Positions 45,833 through 56,318 are shown, numbered from the stretch's first letter. The stretch is 64,000 nt of DNA from Sphingobacterium sp. GVS05A (GCF_019969845.1 NZ_JAHXYR010000002.1:434001-498000), one strand, 5' to 3'. Numbers and translations are program-made. Notes: generated by a model not told the origin, from the sequence alone.

Positions 45833-48346
45833 CTAGGCCAATAAGGGATCAGTCGTGGTTTCCACTCCCGTCTCCAATCGTCCCGCAAGCTGTAGTTCAA
45901 AACCAGCATTGCCCAGCCCCTTGATGGCAAGATCATACCAATTGCCCTGTGCGGCAATATCCAAGGGCAGGATAAGTTCTTTACCGGCTCCAATTTCCTT
46001 TGTCGCTGTATAATGCTGATAATTCAAACTTTTCACCTCCACCTGAACAGTCTTCGCATCCAGGTTTTTGAGTGTTAGTTGCAGTTTGCCTGTTGGTGCT
46101 TTGGTCAGTGATTTAAGTTCTGGAGACACCGCTGCCAACAATGTTGGCGCGTCTTTTTGTCCGGCAAACTTTCGGTAGAAACCATTTGGCCCATGCAGCT
46201 CAAAGGCATATTGCTGTCCTTCAAATTTCCTCAGATCCCATTGATAGTCGAGGCTATCTCCGGCCTTGACCGCAAAATTCCAGTTTCGATAGGTTTCGAT
46301 TTGGTCCTCTTCGTCTGTATAGGCAAGTGGACTATAGACGTTGAAAGGCACTCCAGTCGTTTTTTTACCAAATATGGTTGTATCCACCTGCATCTTCAGG
46401 TTAAATTGACCGTTCTGCACATAGCCAACGGCATCATGCCCATAGGGCAAGGCTGGTGATTTACGGGTTCCTTTTTCCTGTACGCGATTGAATTTCGAAG
46501 TCCAAACCTGCTGTGTAGCCTGATTCAGGTCCGTAATTTCAATAAACCCGCCCGGATTATCCTTGAACTGAGCGTTGTATATGGTTTCTATATATTGGTT
46601 TCGATCTAGAAAAGGGAGCTGCTCCTTCGCTTGGACAAAGGGGGTGAAAGCTGCTGTCAAATTACCACAGATCGTCCGCCGCCAGGCGCTGATATGATCC
46701 AGATGAATATTTTTGTTGTATTTATGGTTAAAGAAGTATTCCAAGAACTGTAAAGTCGAGGTATGGTCAAACACTTGGGAGCAGACTTTTCCTCCCCGTG
46801 ACCAAGGCGATGCGATATACATCGGCACACGGAATCCCAGCCCAACCGCTCCCTCACGGGCCTGTTTTTTTGGAATCCCCTGTTTGAGCTCGTTGTCCAG
46901 ACGTACCATTTCCACTTCGCTATCAATTCCTTCCGAACAGGCTCCTGTATCCTTCTTCTTTAGATCCGGCACGAGGAAAGGTTTCACATGGTCGTAATAG
47001 CCATCATTCTCATCGTAAGTGATGATAAAAATGGTCTTTTTCCAGACCTCCGGATTTTTGGTCAGGATATCCAATACTTCCGACACATACCAGGCACCAT
47101 ACCAAGGAGCACTGGGATGATCCGAGAAATTTTTGGGACCCGCCAGCCAGGATACCGCAGGTAATTTACCACCGTCGACATCTTTTCGGAACTGATCCAG
47201 CACATCCCCTTTAGGCACCTCCAAAGTCCGCTTTTTACCCTGTTCCTTAAACTGCAATGTCTCCAGCTTACGGTAATTATTATCCCCTTTATTGATCGTA
47301 AAGGCTCGTTGATGTAAAGATTTCGTAAGATCAGACAGTTTATTATAATTATCGGCATTGAATTGTTTCAGTTCAGCTTCGGCCCGCTCCAGCGCTTCAC
47401 TTTTCTTACGGATGTCAACACGGATTTTCTCCGCCTGCTCCTCGGATTCCGGCGACCGCTCTTCGAGCTTAGAGATTTGCCCTGGCAGATCACGCACCTG
47501 TGTTGCGAGGTTGCTGACATAAGTATCTTTGAATTTGACCTGATAGGCCTGAAAAAATTCCAATAGATTACAACCAAAATTGGACAACCAAGCCCGCTCT
47601 TCACCCGATAGTCCGCCACCACAGCTTGTTTCATTTTGATAAAAACGCCAATCTATATTGTTCTTTTCCAACAACTCGGGAAAGGTTTCCCAGGTCATTT
47701 TGCCATAACCGAAATCATCATTACGAATATTGACCTTCTGCAATCCATCTTTTATTTCGGTAATCTTACCTGTCCAAAAGAAAGAACGATTGGGCGTTGT
47801 ACTGGTCATGCCTGAACAGAAATTCTGATCACATACGGTAAAAGCATCCGCCAGTGCATAGTGGAAAGGTAAATCTTCACGTGTGAAATAACCCAGCGTC
47901 AGTGGCATTGCCGCATATTGCTTGTTACCCGATTGCTTCGCGGTCAACCATTGATCGTATTTCCCCTGGTTATAGGCGTCCACCTGACTAGCCCTGCTGT
48001 GGGGAAGTGAGCCCATCCAAGTCACCTTGCTCTCTTTGAGATTTAGCCGAAAAGGAGCAAATACCTTCCCCGCCTTATCTGTCTGATACCATACCGGGAG
48101 GTCGTTGGGTAACCGCACCGCACGTGGATCATTGAAACCCCGTACACCGGAGAGACTCCCCAACGTATGATCAAAAGAACGATTTTCCTGCATCAGGATC
48201 ACAATATGCTCCGCATCCAGAAAACTACTTCCCGGCACCGGATCTATCGCAAAGGCTTTCTGAATGGAGGCCGGCATAAAACTAGCGATACCAGCAGCTC
48301 CGGAAAATAACAAGGTCCTTCGAAGAAATTCTCTTCTGCTTTCCAT
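45833..48346 (-). CDS. Phosphocholine-specific phospholipase C (Tat-exported)
   Basis: The 837-residue protein has a Tat signal (RREFLRR at 4-10, then TLLFSGAAGIASFMPAS). The phosphoesterase domain opens HIVILMQENRSFDHTLGSL and continues with FFWTGKITEI, PAVSWLAGPKNFSDHPSAPWYG and IFIITYDENDGYYDHVKPF, all usual for phosphocholine-hydrolysing phospholipase C. A charged, probably coiled-coil insert lies at about 265-325, as in other Bacteroidota members. Two C-terminal beta domains (DUF756-like) follow. It would cleave phosphatidylcholine or sphingomyelin outside the cytoplasm. It is divergent from the response regulator at 48508. Confidence 0.93.
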   Translation of the reverse strand: MESRREFLRRTLLFSGAAGIASFMPASIQKAFAIDPVPGSSFLDAEHIVILMQENRSFDHTLGSLSGVRGFNDPRAVRLPNDLPVWYQTDKAGKVFAPFRLNLKESKVTWMGSLPHSRASQVDAYNQGKYDQWLTAKQSGNKQYAAMPLTLGYFTREDLPFHYALADAFTVCDQNFCSGMTSTTPNRSFFWTGKITEIKDGLQKVNIRNDDFGYGKMTWETFPELLEKNNIDWRFYQNETSCGGGLSGEERAWLSNFGCNLLEFFQAYQVKFKDTYVSNLATQVRDLPGQISKLEERSPESEEQAEKIRVDIRKKSEALERAEAELKQFNADNYNKLSDLTKSLHQRAFTINKGDNNYRKLETLQFKEQGKKRTLEVPKGDVLDQFRKDVDGGKLPAVSWLAGPKNFSDHPSAPWYGAWYVSEVLDILTKNPEVWKKTIFIITYDENDGYYDHVKPFLVPDLKKKDTGACSEGIDSEVEMVRLDNELKQGIPKKQAREGAVGLGFRVPMYIASPWSRGGKVCSQVFDHTSTLQFLEYFFNHKYNKNIHLDHISAWRRTICGNLTAAFTPFVQAKEQLPFLDRNQYIETIYNAQFKDNPGGFIEITDLNQATQQVWTSKFNRVQEKGTRKSPALPYGHDAVGYVQNGQFNLKMQVDTTIFGKKTTGVPFNVYSPLAYTDEEDQIETYRNWNFAVKAGDSLDYQWDLRKFEGQQYAFELHGPNGFYRKFAGQKDAPTLLAAVSPELKSLTKAPTGKLQLTLKNLDAKTVQVEVKSLNYQHYTATKEIGAGKELILPLDIAAQGNWYDLAIKGLGNAGFELQLAGRLETGVETTTDPLLA

Positions 48347-48507
48347 AATGTTTATCTATAATTTCGATTTGAATCTACTTAGATTTCTTTTTGTTTCATA
48401 TTTCTTCGTGTAAATCTTGTGTTACTAAATTATTTCCACGAAAAGAAAGCTCCAAAAGGATCCTATTAATGAGGTTTGCAAAATTTGCTTACTTTTACAA
48501 AACGACA

Positions 48508-49206
48508 ATGCATACATTTATGGTGGACATTTTGCTACTCGAAGATGACAGGGTTCTTTCTACTGAAATTAAATCCTTTTTACTAAGTCAGGGCTTCTCT
48601 TGTGACCAGGCCTTTGATGGCATTGAATTTTTGGCGCAGACGCATCAAAAAAAATACGGCTTTTACTTGTTGGACATCAATGTTCCCAAGATAAACGGTC
48701 TAGAAATCTGCAAGAAAATACGCAGTCATGATGCGCTGACCCCGATTATCATTCTCTCCGCCTATGATGATATCGACGACAAAAAGGAAGCATTTCTCCG
48801 TGCCGCAGATGATTATTTAGTCAAGCCTTTTGTCCTGGATGAGTTGCTGATGCGCATCAACTCACTTCTTCGCCGGCAGCAACACAACGAAAGCAATAGC
48901 CCCAAAACATTGGTCATCGATGATCTGATTATTTATCCCGAAGAGGCCAGGGTACTGCGGTCAAATGAAGAAATCAACCTGACACAGAAGGAATTTCAGT
49001 TGCTGTTGCTATTGGCACAGGCCAATGGACGCACCTTATCCAAACAGCATATTTCGGAAGAAGTATGGCAAAATCAATTTCAGACAACACAAAATACCAT
49101 CGAAGTTTACATCAATTTTTTACGTAAAAAAATTGATAAGAATTTTGAAAATAAACTTATCCACACCAGACCTGGATTTGGCTATTACCTCGCTGCGGAT
49201 AAATGA
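48508..49206 (+). CDS. OmpR/PhoB-family response regulator
   Basis: From MHTFMVDILLLEDDRVLST (232 residues; an ATG at 48520 is equally possible) the protein has a receiver domain with the phosphoacceptor Asp in FYLLDINVPKINGLEI and Lys in DYLVKPFVLDELL, then an OmpR-type winged helix (LTQKEFQLLLLLAQANGRTL, TIEVYINFLRKKIDK). It overlaps the histidine kinase by 4 bp. Its likely target is the efflux operon, whose promoter region has 11-bp-phased repeats at 50626-50665. Confidence 0.95.
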   Translation: MHTFMVDILLLEDDRVLSTEIKSFLLSQGFSCDQAFDGIEFLAQTHQKKYGFYLLDINVPKINGLEICKKIRSHDALTPIIILSAYDDIDDKKEAFLRAADDYLVKPFVLDELLMRINSLLRRQQHNESNSPKTLVIDDLIIYPEEARVLRSNEEINLTQKEFQLLLLLAQANGRTLSKQHISEEVWQNQFQTTQNTIEVYINFLRKKIDKNFENKLIHTRPGFGYYLAADK

Positions 49207-50600
49207 CTTTAAAAAAGAAAATAGCGATCAGTTTTAGTATTGCATTCTCCATCCTATTCGGAATCGCGATGCTCATCATCTATTATGCCAGCGTTGATTT
49301 CAGAAATGATCAATTCCGTCAGCGGCTGGTTGATAAACTGGATTATATTTCACACTATATTGCCAATACGCCTTCTTTTGACCGCGAATCGTATAAAACT
49401 TATTTTCAGGATATTGAAGATGGGCTATTTTATGAGGATGTCATCATCCTGGACAAGCATAAAAAACTTATTTTCAGCACGGTAAAAGACAAAACAATTA
49501 CCTGGAATCAGGCGATTATCAACCGTCTGGACAATGAAAAACGAATCTTCTACAAACAGGACCAATATGAAATATTAGGCAAATACTACCTGATCAACAA
49601 ACAGGCTTACTACCTTTTGGTTAAAGCCCAGGATTATTCCGGCAACGAGAAACTAGATCACCTGGCGATCGTCTTAACGATCTTATTCCTACTCAGCACC
49701 TTGCTGATCTGGATCTTTAGTTACAATCTTATTCTCCGTTTATTACATCCGTTGGACAGACTCAAAAAGGACATTACACAAATCAATGCCAGTAAGTTGA
49801 CCAACCCGGTTAAATATGGCGGAAATACGGATGAGATCGCGGTATTAACCCAAGCATTCAATACCATGCTGAAACGGCTGTCCAGTGCATTTGAATCCCA
49901 AAAAGAATTTAACTCAAGTGCTTCCCATGAGCTGCGCACACCACTGGCCAGAATGTCATTCCAATTGGAGAACCTCCGGCATCAACAACAGCTTGATGAA
50001 GATGTCAGCCATGTACTTGACAATATAGCAAAAGAAACACAGCATCTTTCTGAAGTCACAAACTCGCTGATGCTCCTTTCAAAATTTGATTCGGCAACAC
50101 TCCAAACCACCTATCAGGAAGAACGGATTGACGAAATCATTTTCACGGCATACGAAAAGGTTGCAAAAGCATTTCCTGAACTGCAACTTGATTTTTCTAT
50201 TAAAGGCATCGCAGATCCTAAATTGACCCTTGTTTGTTCGGCACAGTTGATTGAAATCGCCTTTGTCAATCTATTCAAAAATGCAGCGCTGTACTCCTAT
50301 CACCCTGAAGTAACTGTTGTTATCCATGAATCTCCGACGCAACTGAAAGTACTTGTAACCAACCATGGAGCTGCGCTGAGCAGCACGGATCAAAAGCGTA
50401 TTTTCGATGCGTTCAGCCGTGGCGAGAATGCCTCAGAAACCACCGGATCGGGCTTAGGGCTGCGGATCGTCAAACGCATTATGGATTCTCATCAGGCCAG
50501 CGTCGAATACAAAGCCAATACACAGCATTCGGCCCATACATTTACACTCAGATTCCCCAAGTCGACTACCGAAAACAGCGACTCGCTACCCATCCAATAG
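49203..50600 (+). CDS. Sensor histidine kinase with HAMP domain
   Basis: The 465-residue protein has a first transmembrane helix (ISFSIAFSILFGIAMLIIYY), a periplasmic sensor of about 130 residues, a second helix (LAIVLTILFLLSTLLIWIFSY) and HAMP, then the H-box SASHELRTPLARMSFQ and the ATP-binding N-box FVNLFKNAALYS and G-box GSGLGLRIVKRIMDS. The linkage to a CzcCBA-type efflux operon suggests it senses a metal ion, like CusS or CzcS. This is inference; the sensor domain itself has no obvious metal-ligand cluster. Confidence 0.93.
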   Translation: MTLKKKIAISFSIAFSILFGIAMLIIYYASVDFRNDQFRQRLVDKLDYISHYIANTPSFDRESYKTYFQDIEDGLFYEDVIILDKHKKLIFSTVKDKTITWNQAIINRLDNEKRIFYKQDQYEILGKYYLINKQAYYLLVKAQDYSGNEKLDHLAIVLTILFLLSTLLIWIFSYNLILRLLHPLDRLKKDITQINASKLTNPVKYGGNTDEIAVLTQAFNTMLKRLSSAFESQKEFNSSASHELRTPLARMSFQLENLRHQQQLDEDVSHVLDNIAKETQHLSEVTNSLMLLSKFDSATLQTTYQEERIDEIIFTAYEKVAKAFPELQLDFSIKGIADPKLTLVCSAQLIEIAFVNLFKNAALYSYHPEVTVVIHESPTQLKVLVTNHGAALSSTDQKRIFDAFSRGENASETTGSGLGLRIVKRIMDSHQASVEYKANTQHSAHTFTLRFPKSTTENSDSLPIQ

Positions 50601-50625
50601 GCAGCTGAGGTAAAGAATGATCAAA

Positions 50626-50665
50626 TTTTAAGCTTTTTTTAAGTATTTATTAAGGGACTTTTAAT
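50626..50665 (+). promoter_or_regulatory. Four 11-bp-phased repeats upstream of the efflux operon
   Basis: TTTTAAG at 50626, TTTTAAG at 50637, TATTAAG at 50648 and TTTTAAT at 50659 lie exactly 11 bp apart, between the kinase stop (50600) and the outer-membrane gene start (50701). OmpR/PhoB regulators bind direct repeats of this period, so this is probably the binding site of the response regulator encoded at 48508-49206. Confidence 0.65.
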
Positions 50666-50700
50666 CTGCGCCCGCGTTCTTTGTTGCATAAGATTCGATC

Positions 50701-52059
50701 ATGATGACAAAGAAATCCTTGCTATTTTTGCTGTTTTTAAATTCCGTTGCATTTGCACAACAGAACCCCACAATTACCTTCGATGCTATGCATTCGAAAA
50801 ATACAACTGCTCGTTCTGAAAATACAACTAGCAAAACAATACAGCAGTCTTCTGGCAGAAAAATGACGCTTCTTGAATGTGAAGAAGCCTTCCGAAAAAA
50901 CAACCTCTCCCTATTGGCGCAACAATATGATATCAGTCAAGCCGAAGCGGATGTCATTCAGGCCAAAATCTGGGAGCTTCCGCAATTGGAAGTCGCTGTC
51001 AATGCTTATGACCCACAAAATAAAAAGGCATTCCATGTGGGAGGATCAAAAGATGCCAGCGTATCCCAATTGCTTTATCTGGGTGGAAAAAAGAAAAATG
51101 AGGTTGAGTTTGCCAAATCAAATGTTGAGCTTTCAAAACTGCAATTCAGCCAGTTGTTGGCCAGTCTACGGGCACAACTAAGGACAACATTCTATTCTCT
51201 TTATTTCGAACAGCATAAACTGGCCGACATCAATATACAACTGGATTATCTCAACAGCCTGTTGACAGCCTATAAGGAAGAAGGCAAAAAGGGAAACGTC
51301 TCACTTCGGGACCAAGTTCGTCTGCAAACCATGGCCATCGATCTCACCAACGAAAAAACGAGTGCCACCAATACCATTATCGGTATGCAACAACAATTAA
51401 GGGTATTGCTCTCCAATCAGGAAGATGTGCTCCCCAATCTATCGGATACGGAGGCAGATCGGGAATTAGCAATCAAACCTACAATGAGCATGGACAAGAT
51501 GTTCGACCTCGCACTTGAAAATAATGCCGACTATCAATTTGCGTTAAAAACTGCCGAAAGCTCACAGCTTTTTACCAAATGGCAAAAATCATTGAATACA
51601 CCCGATATCAATCTCGGATTAGAATACAGCCAAAACGGAGGAACATTTCACAATGAACTGAATCTCAAAGCAGCTATTCCACTTCCGCTATGGAAACAAA
51701 ATAAGGGAAATATTATCAAGGCCAAATATGCCGAAGAAGAAGCCAAAAAGAATATCGAAGTACAACGGCAGCTATTGGAATCGCAGATCCGTTCCAACTA
51801 TCAGTCTTGGGAAAATCAATACAATCAATATTTCACTATTACGGCTGACGACCTGCACAATATTGCTGTAGTCTACGATGGTGTGTTCAGCAATTTCAGA
51901 AAAGGCAATATCTCCCTAGTTGAGTTCACCGATTTTATGGATAGTTACCGGATATCTATCCTCAAGCTTTATGATATGAAAAAAGAAATTATCCTCAATG
52001 CCGAGCAGCTTAACTACTTGGCGCAAACCCCTATATTCAATTCAAGCCATGTCAACTAA
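50701..52059 (+). CDS. TolC/CzcC-family outer-membrane efflux protein
   Basis: The 452-residue protein has a signal peptide (LLFLLFLNSVAFAQ). Two outer-membrane-efflux-protein repeats are present, with long helices such as LLECEEAFRKNNLSLLAQQY and QLLASLRAQLRTTFYSLYF. It would form the outer-membrane channel of the RND pump encoded by the next two genes. It overlaps the adaptor gene by 11 bp. Confidence 0.93.
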   Translation: MMTKKSLLFLLFLNSVAFAQQNPTITFDAMHSKNTTARSENTTSKTIQQSSGRKMTLLECEEAFRKNNLSLLAQQYDISQAEADVIQAKIWELPQLEVAVNAYDPQNKKAFHVGGSKDASVSQLLYLGGKKKNEVEFAKSNVELSKLQFSQLLASLRAQLRTTFYSLYFEQHKLADINIQLDYLNSLLTAYKEEGKKGNVSLRDQVRLQTMAIDLTNEKTSATNTIIGMQQQLRVLLSNQEDVLPNLSDTEADRELAIKPTMSMDKMFDLALENNADYQFALKTAESSQLFTKWQKSLNTPDINLGLEYSQNGGTFHNELNLKAAIPLPLWKQNKGNIIKAKYAEEEAKKNIEVQRQLLESQIRSNYQSWENQYNQYFTITADDLHNIAVVYDGVFSNFRKGNISLVEFTDFMDSYRISILKLYDMKKEIILNAEQLNYLAQTPIFNSSHVN

Positions 52060-53140
52060 ACAACTTCTCCTAAGCACTTTGGCCATCGTATTCTTATACG
52101 CCTGCCAGAATCATAAAGAAACCGACAATTCAGCGATTGTCAAAGGTTTTGAAATCAGCGAAACGATGCTCAAATCGACGAGTTTTGCCACTGTAAAAAA
52201 AGAAAATGTAACGGAGGAACTAAATTTCTTCGGTAAGATATCGGCCGATCAGAACAATTACATTGACATCTTTCCACTCGTTGGTGGGAATGTTGTATCC
52301 GTCAATGTATCCTTGGGTGATTATGTACATAAAGGCCAGGTACTCGCAACAATCAGAAGTACAGAGGTTGCGGGTATACAAAAAGATCTATCCGATGCGA
52401 AAACGGATGTGCTGCTTGCCGAAAAGAATTACCGTGTCGCAGAGGATATGTATAACGGTAAATTGAGTACTGACAAGGATATGCTTGAGGCTAAAGGGCA
52501 ATTGACCAAAGCCAAGGAGCAATTGCGCCGTTCAGAGGCCGTCAGTCAGATTTACAATGTTCGTACGGGCAATATTTACTCCGTTGTATCCCCTATTGAT
52601 GGATATATCGTTCAAAAAAACATCAATAAAGATATGCAATTGCGTAGCGACCGCAGCGACAATATCTTTGATGTCGCCAACACCAAAGACGTCTGGGCAA
52701 TACTCAATGTCAATGAAACGGATATCGACAAGATCAGCATGGGCATGCCTGCCGTTGTCTCCACATTGAGCTATCCGGACAAAAAGTTCGAGGGCAGTAT
52801 CGACAAAATCTTTAAAATCATAGATCCACAAACCAACGCCATGCAGGCACGCGTTGTTCTGGATAACAAAGACGGCCTACTTATTCCGGATAGTAAAGCC
52901 ACGATCAAGCTGCTTCATCACTCCAATACCCAGGCACTGGCCATCCCGTCGGATGCGGTCATTTTTGATCAGAACAAGTATTTTGTGTTAATCTACAAAT
53001 CACAGAATGACATTAAGATCCACGAGATCCAACCCATGAAACAAAATGTAGAAACCACCTACATCAGTACCGGGTTGCAGGAGGGCGAGCAAGTAATTGT
53101 CAACAACAAGCTTTTGATCTATAGAGCATTGAATAATTAA
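52049..53140 (+). CDS. RND efflux periplasmic adaptor (CzcB-like lipoprotein)
   Basis: From MSTKQLLLSTLAIVFLYACQN (cited in part) the protein has 363 residues and a lipobox ending at YAC. It shows the barrel-sandwich/lipoyl halves (VVSVNVSLGDYVHKGQVLATI and GYIVQKNINKDMQL), the alpha hairpin between them, and a beta-barrel domain (DVWAILNVNETDIDKI). It bridges the inner- and outer-membrane parts of the pump. No methionine-rich copper-binding N-terminus is seen, which fits a divalent-cation pump better than a copper/silver one. Confidence 0.92.
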   Translation: MSTKQLLLSTLAIVFLYACQNHKETDNSAIVKGFEISETMLKSTSFATVKKENVTEELNFFGKISADQNNYIDIFPLVGGNVVSVNVSLGDYVHKGQVLATIRSTEVAGIQKDLSDAKTDVLLAEKNYRVAEDMYNGKLSTDKDMLEAKGQLTKAKEQLRRSEAVSQIYNVRTGNIYSVVSPIDGYIVQKNINKDMQLRSDRSDNIFDVANTKDVWAILNVNETDIDKISMGMPAVVSTLSYPDKKFEGSIDKIFKIIDPQTNAMQARVVLDNKDGLLIPDSKATIKLLHHSNTQALAIPSDAVIFDQNKYFVLIYKSQNDIKIHEIQPMKQNVETTYISTGLQEGEQVIVNNKLLIYRALNN

Positions 53141-53162
53141 CCCGTGTTAGCTTTTTACGAGA

Positions 53163-56100
53163 ATGAACAAATTCATTAAAAATATCATTGCCTTTTCCAT
53201 AAAAAATAAAGCGTTCACCTTTATTTGGGTTGGTATTTTGGCTATTGCTGGCTTTATTAGTTTCAAAAGTATGCCTATTGAGGCATTTCCAGATGTAACC
53301 AATACACAGATTACCATCATCACCCAATGGAACGGCCGTAGTGCCGAAGAGGTAGAACGCTTTGTGACCACTCCTATTGAACTGGGCATGAGTCCTGTTC
53401 AGAAGAGAACCAGTATCCGCAGTACGACCATGTTTGGGCTTTCCATTGTTAAAATCATCTTTGATGACGGGGTGGATGATACTTTTGCACGCAATCAGGT
53501 CAACAACTTGCTGCGTTCGGTCAGCCTCCCGGAAGATATAGACCCTGAGGTGCAACCGCCATACGGTCCGACAGGAGAAATATTCAGGTATACCCTACAT
53601 AGCGACCAACGAAATTCCAGGGATCTATTGACCTTACAGACCTGGGTTATTGACCGGGCATTGAGAGGTGTTCCGGGGGTTGCTGACATCAATGTGTTCG
53701 GTGGCCAGGATCTCGTTTATGAGATTAGTACCGATCCCATTAAATTGGACAAATACAATCTTACCCCCTTACAGGTTTACGATGCTGTCAGCAAAAGTAA
53801 CCTCAATGTCGGTGGCGATGTGATCGAAAAAAGTGGACAGTCCTATGTCGTACGTGGTATCGGTTTGGTCAACTCCATCAATGATATCGAAAACATTACG
53901 GTGATCAACGAACGTGGAAACCCTGTATTCGTCAAAAATGTAGCAGAGGTCAAAGAAAGTTCCATGCCCCGGGTAGGGCAAGCCGGTTTTGGCAAAAGCG
54001 ATGATGTTATTGCCGGTACGGTGGTGATGCGTAAAGGAGAAAACCCCAGGGAGGTACTGACAGCCGTAAAAGCAAAAATTGCGGAACTCAACGACAAGAT
54101 ATTGCCCAAGGATGTCAAAATGCAAACCTTCTATGACCGCGACAACCTGATGGATTTCACCACCCACACAGTCATGCACAATTTGATCGAGGGTATTGTA
54201 CTGGTCACCCTGATGGTATTGCTTTTCATGGCCGACTGGCGGACGACAGTAATCGTTTCCATCGTCATTCCCCTTGCCCTGTTATTCGCATTTCTATGTC
54301 TTAAACTGGCGGGTATGAGCGCCAATCTACTCTCTTTGGGTGCGGTGGATTTCGGAATTATTATCGATGGTGCTGTAGTCATGGTCGAGGGTATATTTGT
54401 AATGTTAGATCATAAAGCCCATAAACTGGGAATGGAAAAATTCAACAAAATGGCCAAGGCAGGATGGATCAAACAGACGGGTACCGGGTTGGGAAAAGCC
54501 ATTTTCTTCTCCAAACTAATTATCATCACCTCATTGATCCCTATATTTTCCTTCCAAAAGGTGGAAGGCAAGATGTTCTCGCCGCTGGCCTTTACCCTCG
54601 GTTTTGCCCTATTAGGTGCGCTGTTATTTACACTGACCCTGGTACCGGCACTATCCCATATCCTGTTAAACAAAAATGTCAAAGAACGGCATAATCCTTT
54701 TGTGGAGTTTTGGAACAGAATCGTAGCCAAAAGTTTTGGATTTACCTTTAGAAATAAACGTCTGAGTTTAATTGTATCACTGGTCATACTGGGTACGGTA
54801 TTATTTTCCGCTAAATTTCTAGGAACCGAGTTTCTGCCTACATTGAATGAGGGTTCACTTTGGGTAACCGCCGAAATGCCGATGAGTACTTCCTTAAAGG
54901 AATCCATCAAAACAACCAAAGTATTAAAAACGACATTGGAATCCTTTCCGGAGGTAACAGGTGTATTATCGCAAACCGGACGGAGCAACGATGGAACAGA
55001 TCCAAACGGTTTCGGCTTTGTGCAATTTGCTGTAGCACTGAAACCTAAGGAAGAATGGACACGAAAGATTAACATGGATCAGCTGATCGAAGAGATGGAT
55101 CATAAGCTCAAGCAGTATCAAGGGATTACCTACAACTATTCCCAGCCCATTTCGGACAATGTCGCGGAAGCTGTCGCGGGATTTAAGGCCGAGAACGGGA
55201 TTAAGATCTTTGGTGACAACCTCGCTACACTGGACCGCCTATCGAAAGAGGTCTTTGCACAGATCAAGGATATACAGGGGATCAAGGAGCCCGGTATTAT
55301 CCTGAATATCGGCCAACCGGAGGTCAGTGTTATCCTGGACAGAACACGCATGGCTGCATTTAATGTGCTACCGGCCGATGCCCAGGCGGTATTGGAAATG
55401 GCTTTTGGTGGAAAGACAGCTTCCGTATTATACGATGGGGAGCGCAAGTTTAACATTCGCCTGCGTTATGCACCAGAATACAGGAAGACAGAAAAAGATA
55501 TTGCGCAGCTGATGGTCCCCTGTGGTGATGGCACCTTGATCCCTCTAAAAAGTATCGCAACAATAGAAAAGGACAATGGTGCAGCCTTTATTTACCGGGA
55601 TAATATCAAACGCTATATTGGTATCAAATTTTCCATCCGTGATCGTGACCTGGGGAGTACCATTGCCGAAGCACAGCAGAAAGTTAGTAAGATCAAATTA
55701 CCCGATGGTTATTCCATTGGCTGGACCGGTCAGTTTGAGAATCAGCAACGGGCGACACATCGCCTAGCGCAGGTTGTGCCGATCAGCTTGGTGTTGATCT
55801 TCTTCTTATTGTTTATCTTATTTGGCAATATCAAAGATTCTTTGCTCGTTCTAGCCAACGTCCCTTTTGCATTGATCGGCGGAATTATTGCACTACATGT
55901 GACTGGCATGAATTTCGGGATCTCCGCGGGTGTGGGTATGATTGCCTTATTTGGGATATGTATCCAAAATGGTGTTATCCTGATTTCCGAATTCCATCAG
56001 AACAAAAAAGATGGCCTGCCCAACGATCAGTCTATTTACAAAGGGGTCAAATCACGTACGCGGCCTGTGGTCATGACGGCATTAATGGCTTCAATTGGAT

Positions 56101-56273
56101 TGTTGCCAGCCGCACTCTCTACTGGTATAGGTTCGGAATCACAAAAACCGCTCGCGATCGTCATTATCGGTGGACTGATATCCGCTACCATCTTGACTTT
56201 GCTCGTGTTCCCGATTATCTATGACATCTTCAACCGGACTGAAAAAGTACAACGGAGAGTCGCAGATCAATAA
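53163..56273 (+). CDS. Heavy-metal efflux RND transporter, CzcA family
   Basis: The 1036-residue inner-membrane protein has the usual two halves, each with a large periplasmic loop. The motif in transmembrane helix 4 reads AVDFGIIIDGAVVMVEG; Asp-Phe-Gly plus Asp-Gly-Ala is the pattern of divalent-cation (Zn, Co, Cd, Ni) pumps, whereas CusA has AxxAMVDAAIVMIEN-type residues. The last Asn of the motif is Gly here. It uses the proton gradient to export metal ions through the adaptor and TolC-like partners. It is the third gene of the operon and is followed by a hairpin at 56319. Confidence 0.95.
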   Translation: MNKFIKNIIAFSIKNKAFTFIWVGILAIAGFISFKSMPIEAFPDVTNTQITIITQWNGRSAEEVERFVTTPIELGMSPVQKRTSIRSTTMFGLSIVKIIFDDGVDDTFARNQVNNLLRSVSLPEDIDPEVQPPYGPTGEIFRYTLHSDQRNSRDLLTLQTWVIDRALRGVPGVADINVFGGQDLVYEISTDPIKLDKYNLTPLQVYDAVSKSNLNVGGDVIEKSGQSYVVRGIGLVNSINDIENITVINERGNPVFVKNVAEVKESSMPRVGQAGFGKSDDVIAGTVVMRKGENPREVLTAVKAKIAELNDKILPKDVKMQTFYDRDNLMDFTTHTVMHNLIEGIVLVTLMVLLFMADWRTTVIVSIVIPLALLFAFLCLKLAGMSANLLSLGAVDFGIIIDGAVVMVEGIFVMLDHKAHKLGMEKFNKMAKAGWIKQTGTGLGKAIFFSKLIIITSLIPIFSFQKVEGKMFSPLAFTLGFALLGALLFTLTLVPALSHILLNKNVKERHNPFVEFWNRIVAKSFGFTFRNKRLSLIVSLVILGTVLFSAKFLGTEFLPTLNEGSLWVTAEMPMSTSLKESIKTTKVLKTTLESFPEVTGVLSQTGRSNDGTDPNGFGFVQFAVALKPKEEWTRKINMDQLIEEMDHKLKQYQGITYNYSQPISDNVAEAVAGFKAENGIKIFGDNLATLDRLSKEVFAQIKDIQGIKEPGIILNIGQPEVSVILDRTRMAAFNVLPADAQAVLEMAFGGKTASVLYDGERKFNIRLRYAPEYRKTEKDIAQLMVPCGDGTLIPLKSIATIEKDNGAAFIYRDNIKRYIGIKFSIRDRDLGSTIAEAQQKVSKIKLPDGYSIGWTGQFENQQRATHRLAQVVPISLVLIFFLLFILFGNIKDSLLVLANVPFALIGGIIALHVTGMNFGISAGVGMIALFGICIQNGVILISEFHQNKKDGLPNDQSIYKGVKSRTRPVVMTALMASIGLLPAALSTGIGSESQKPLAIVIIGGLISATILTLLVFPIIYDIFNRTEKVQRRVADQ

Positions 56274-56318
56274 AGTCCATTTTATATACTATATACTTAG
56301 ACCATTAATGGTCATCGG

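Noticed and set aside
54410..55075. 221-codon open frame antisense to the CzcA-like gene
   Set aside because: Antisense shadow of a well-supported gene; no signal peptide, motif or context.
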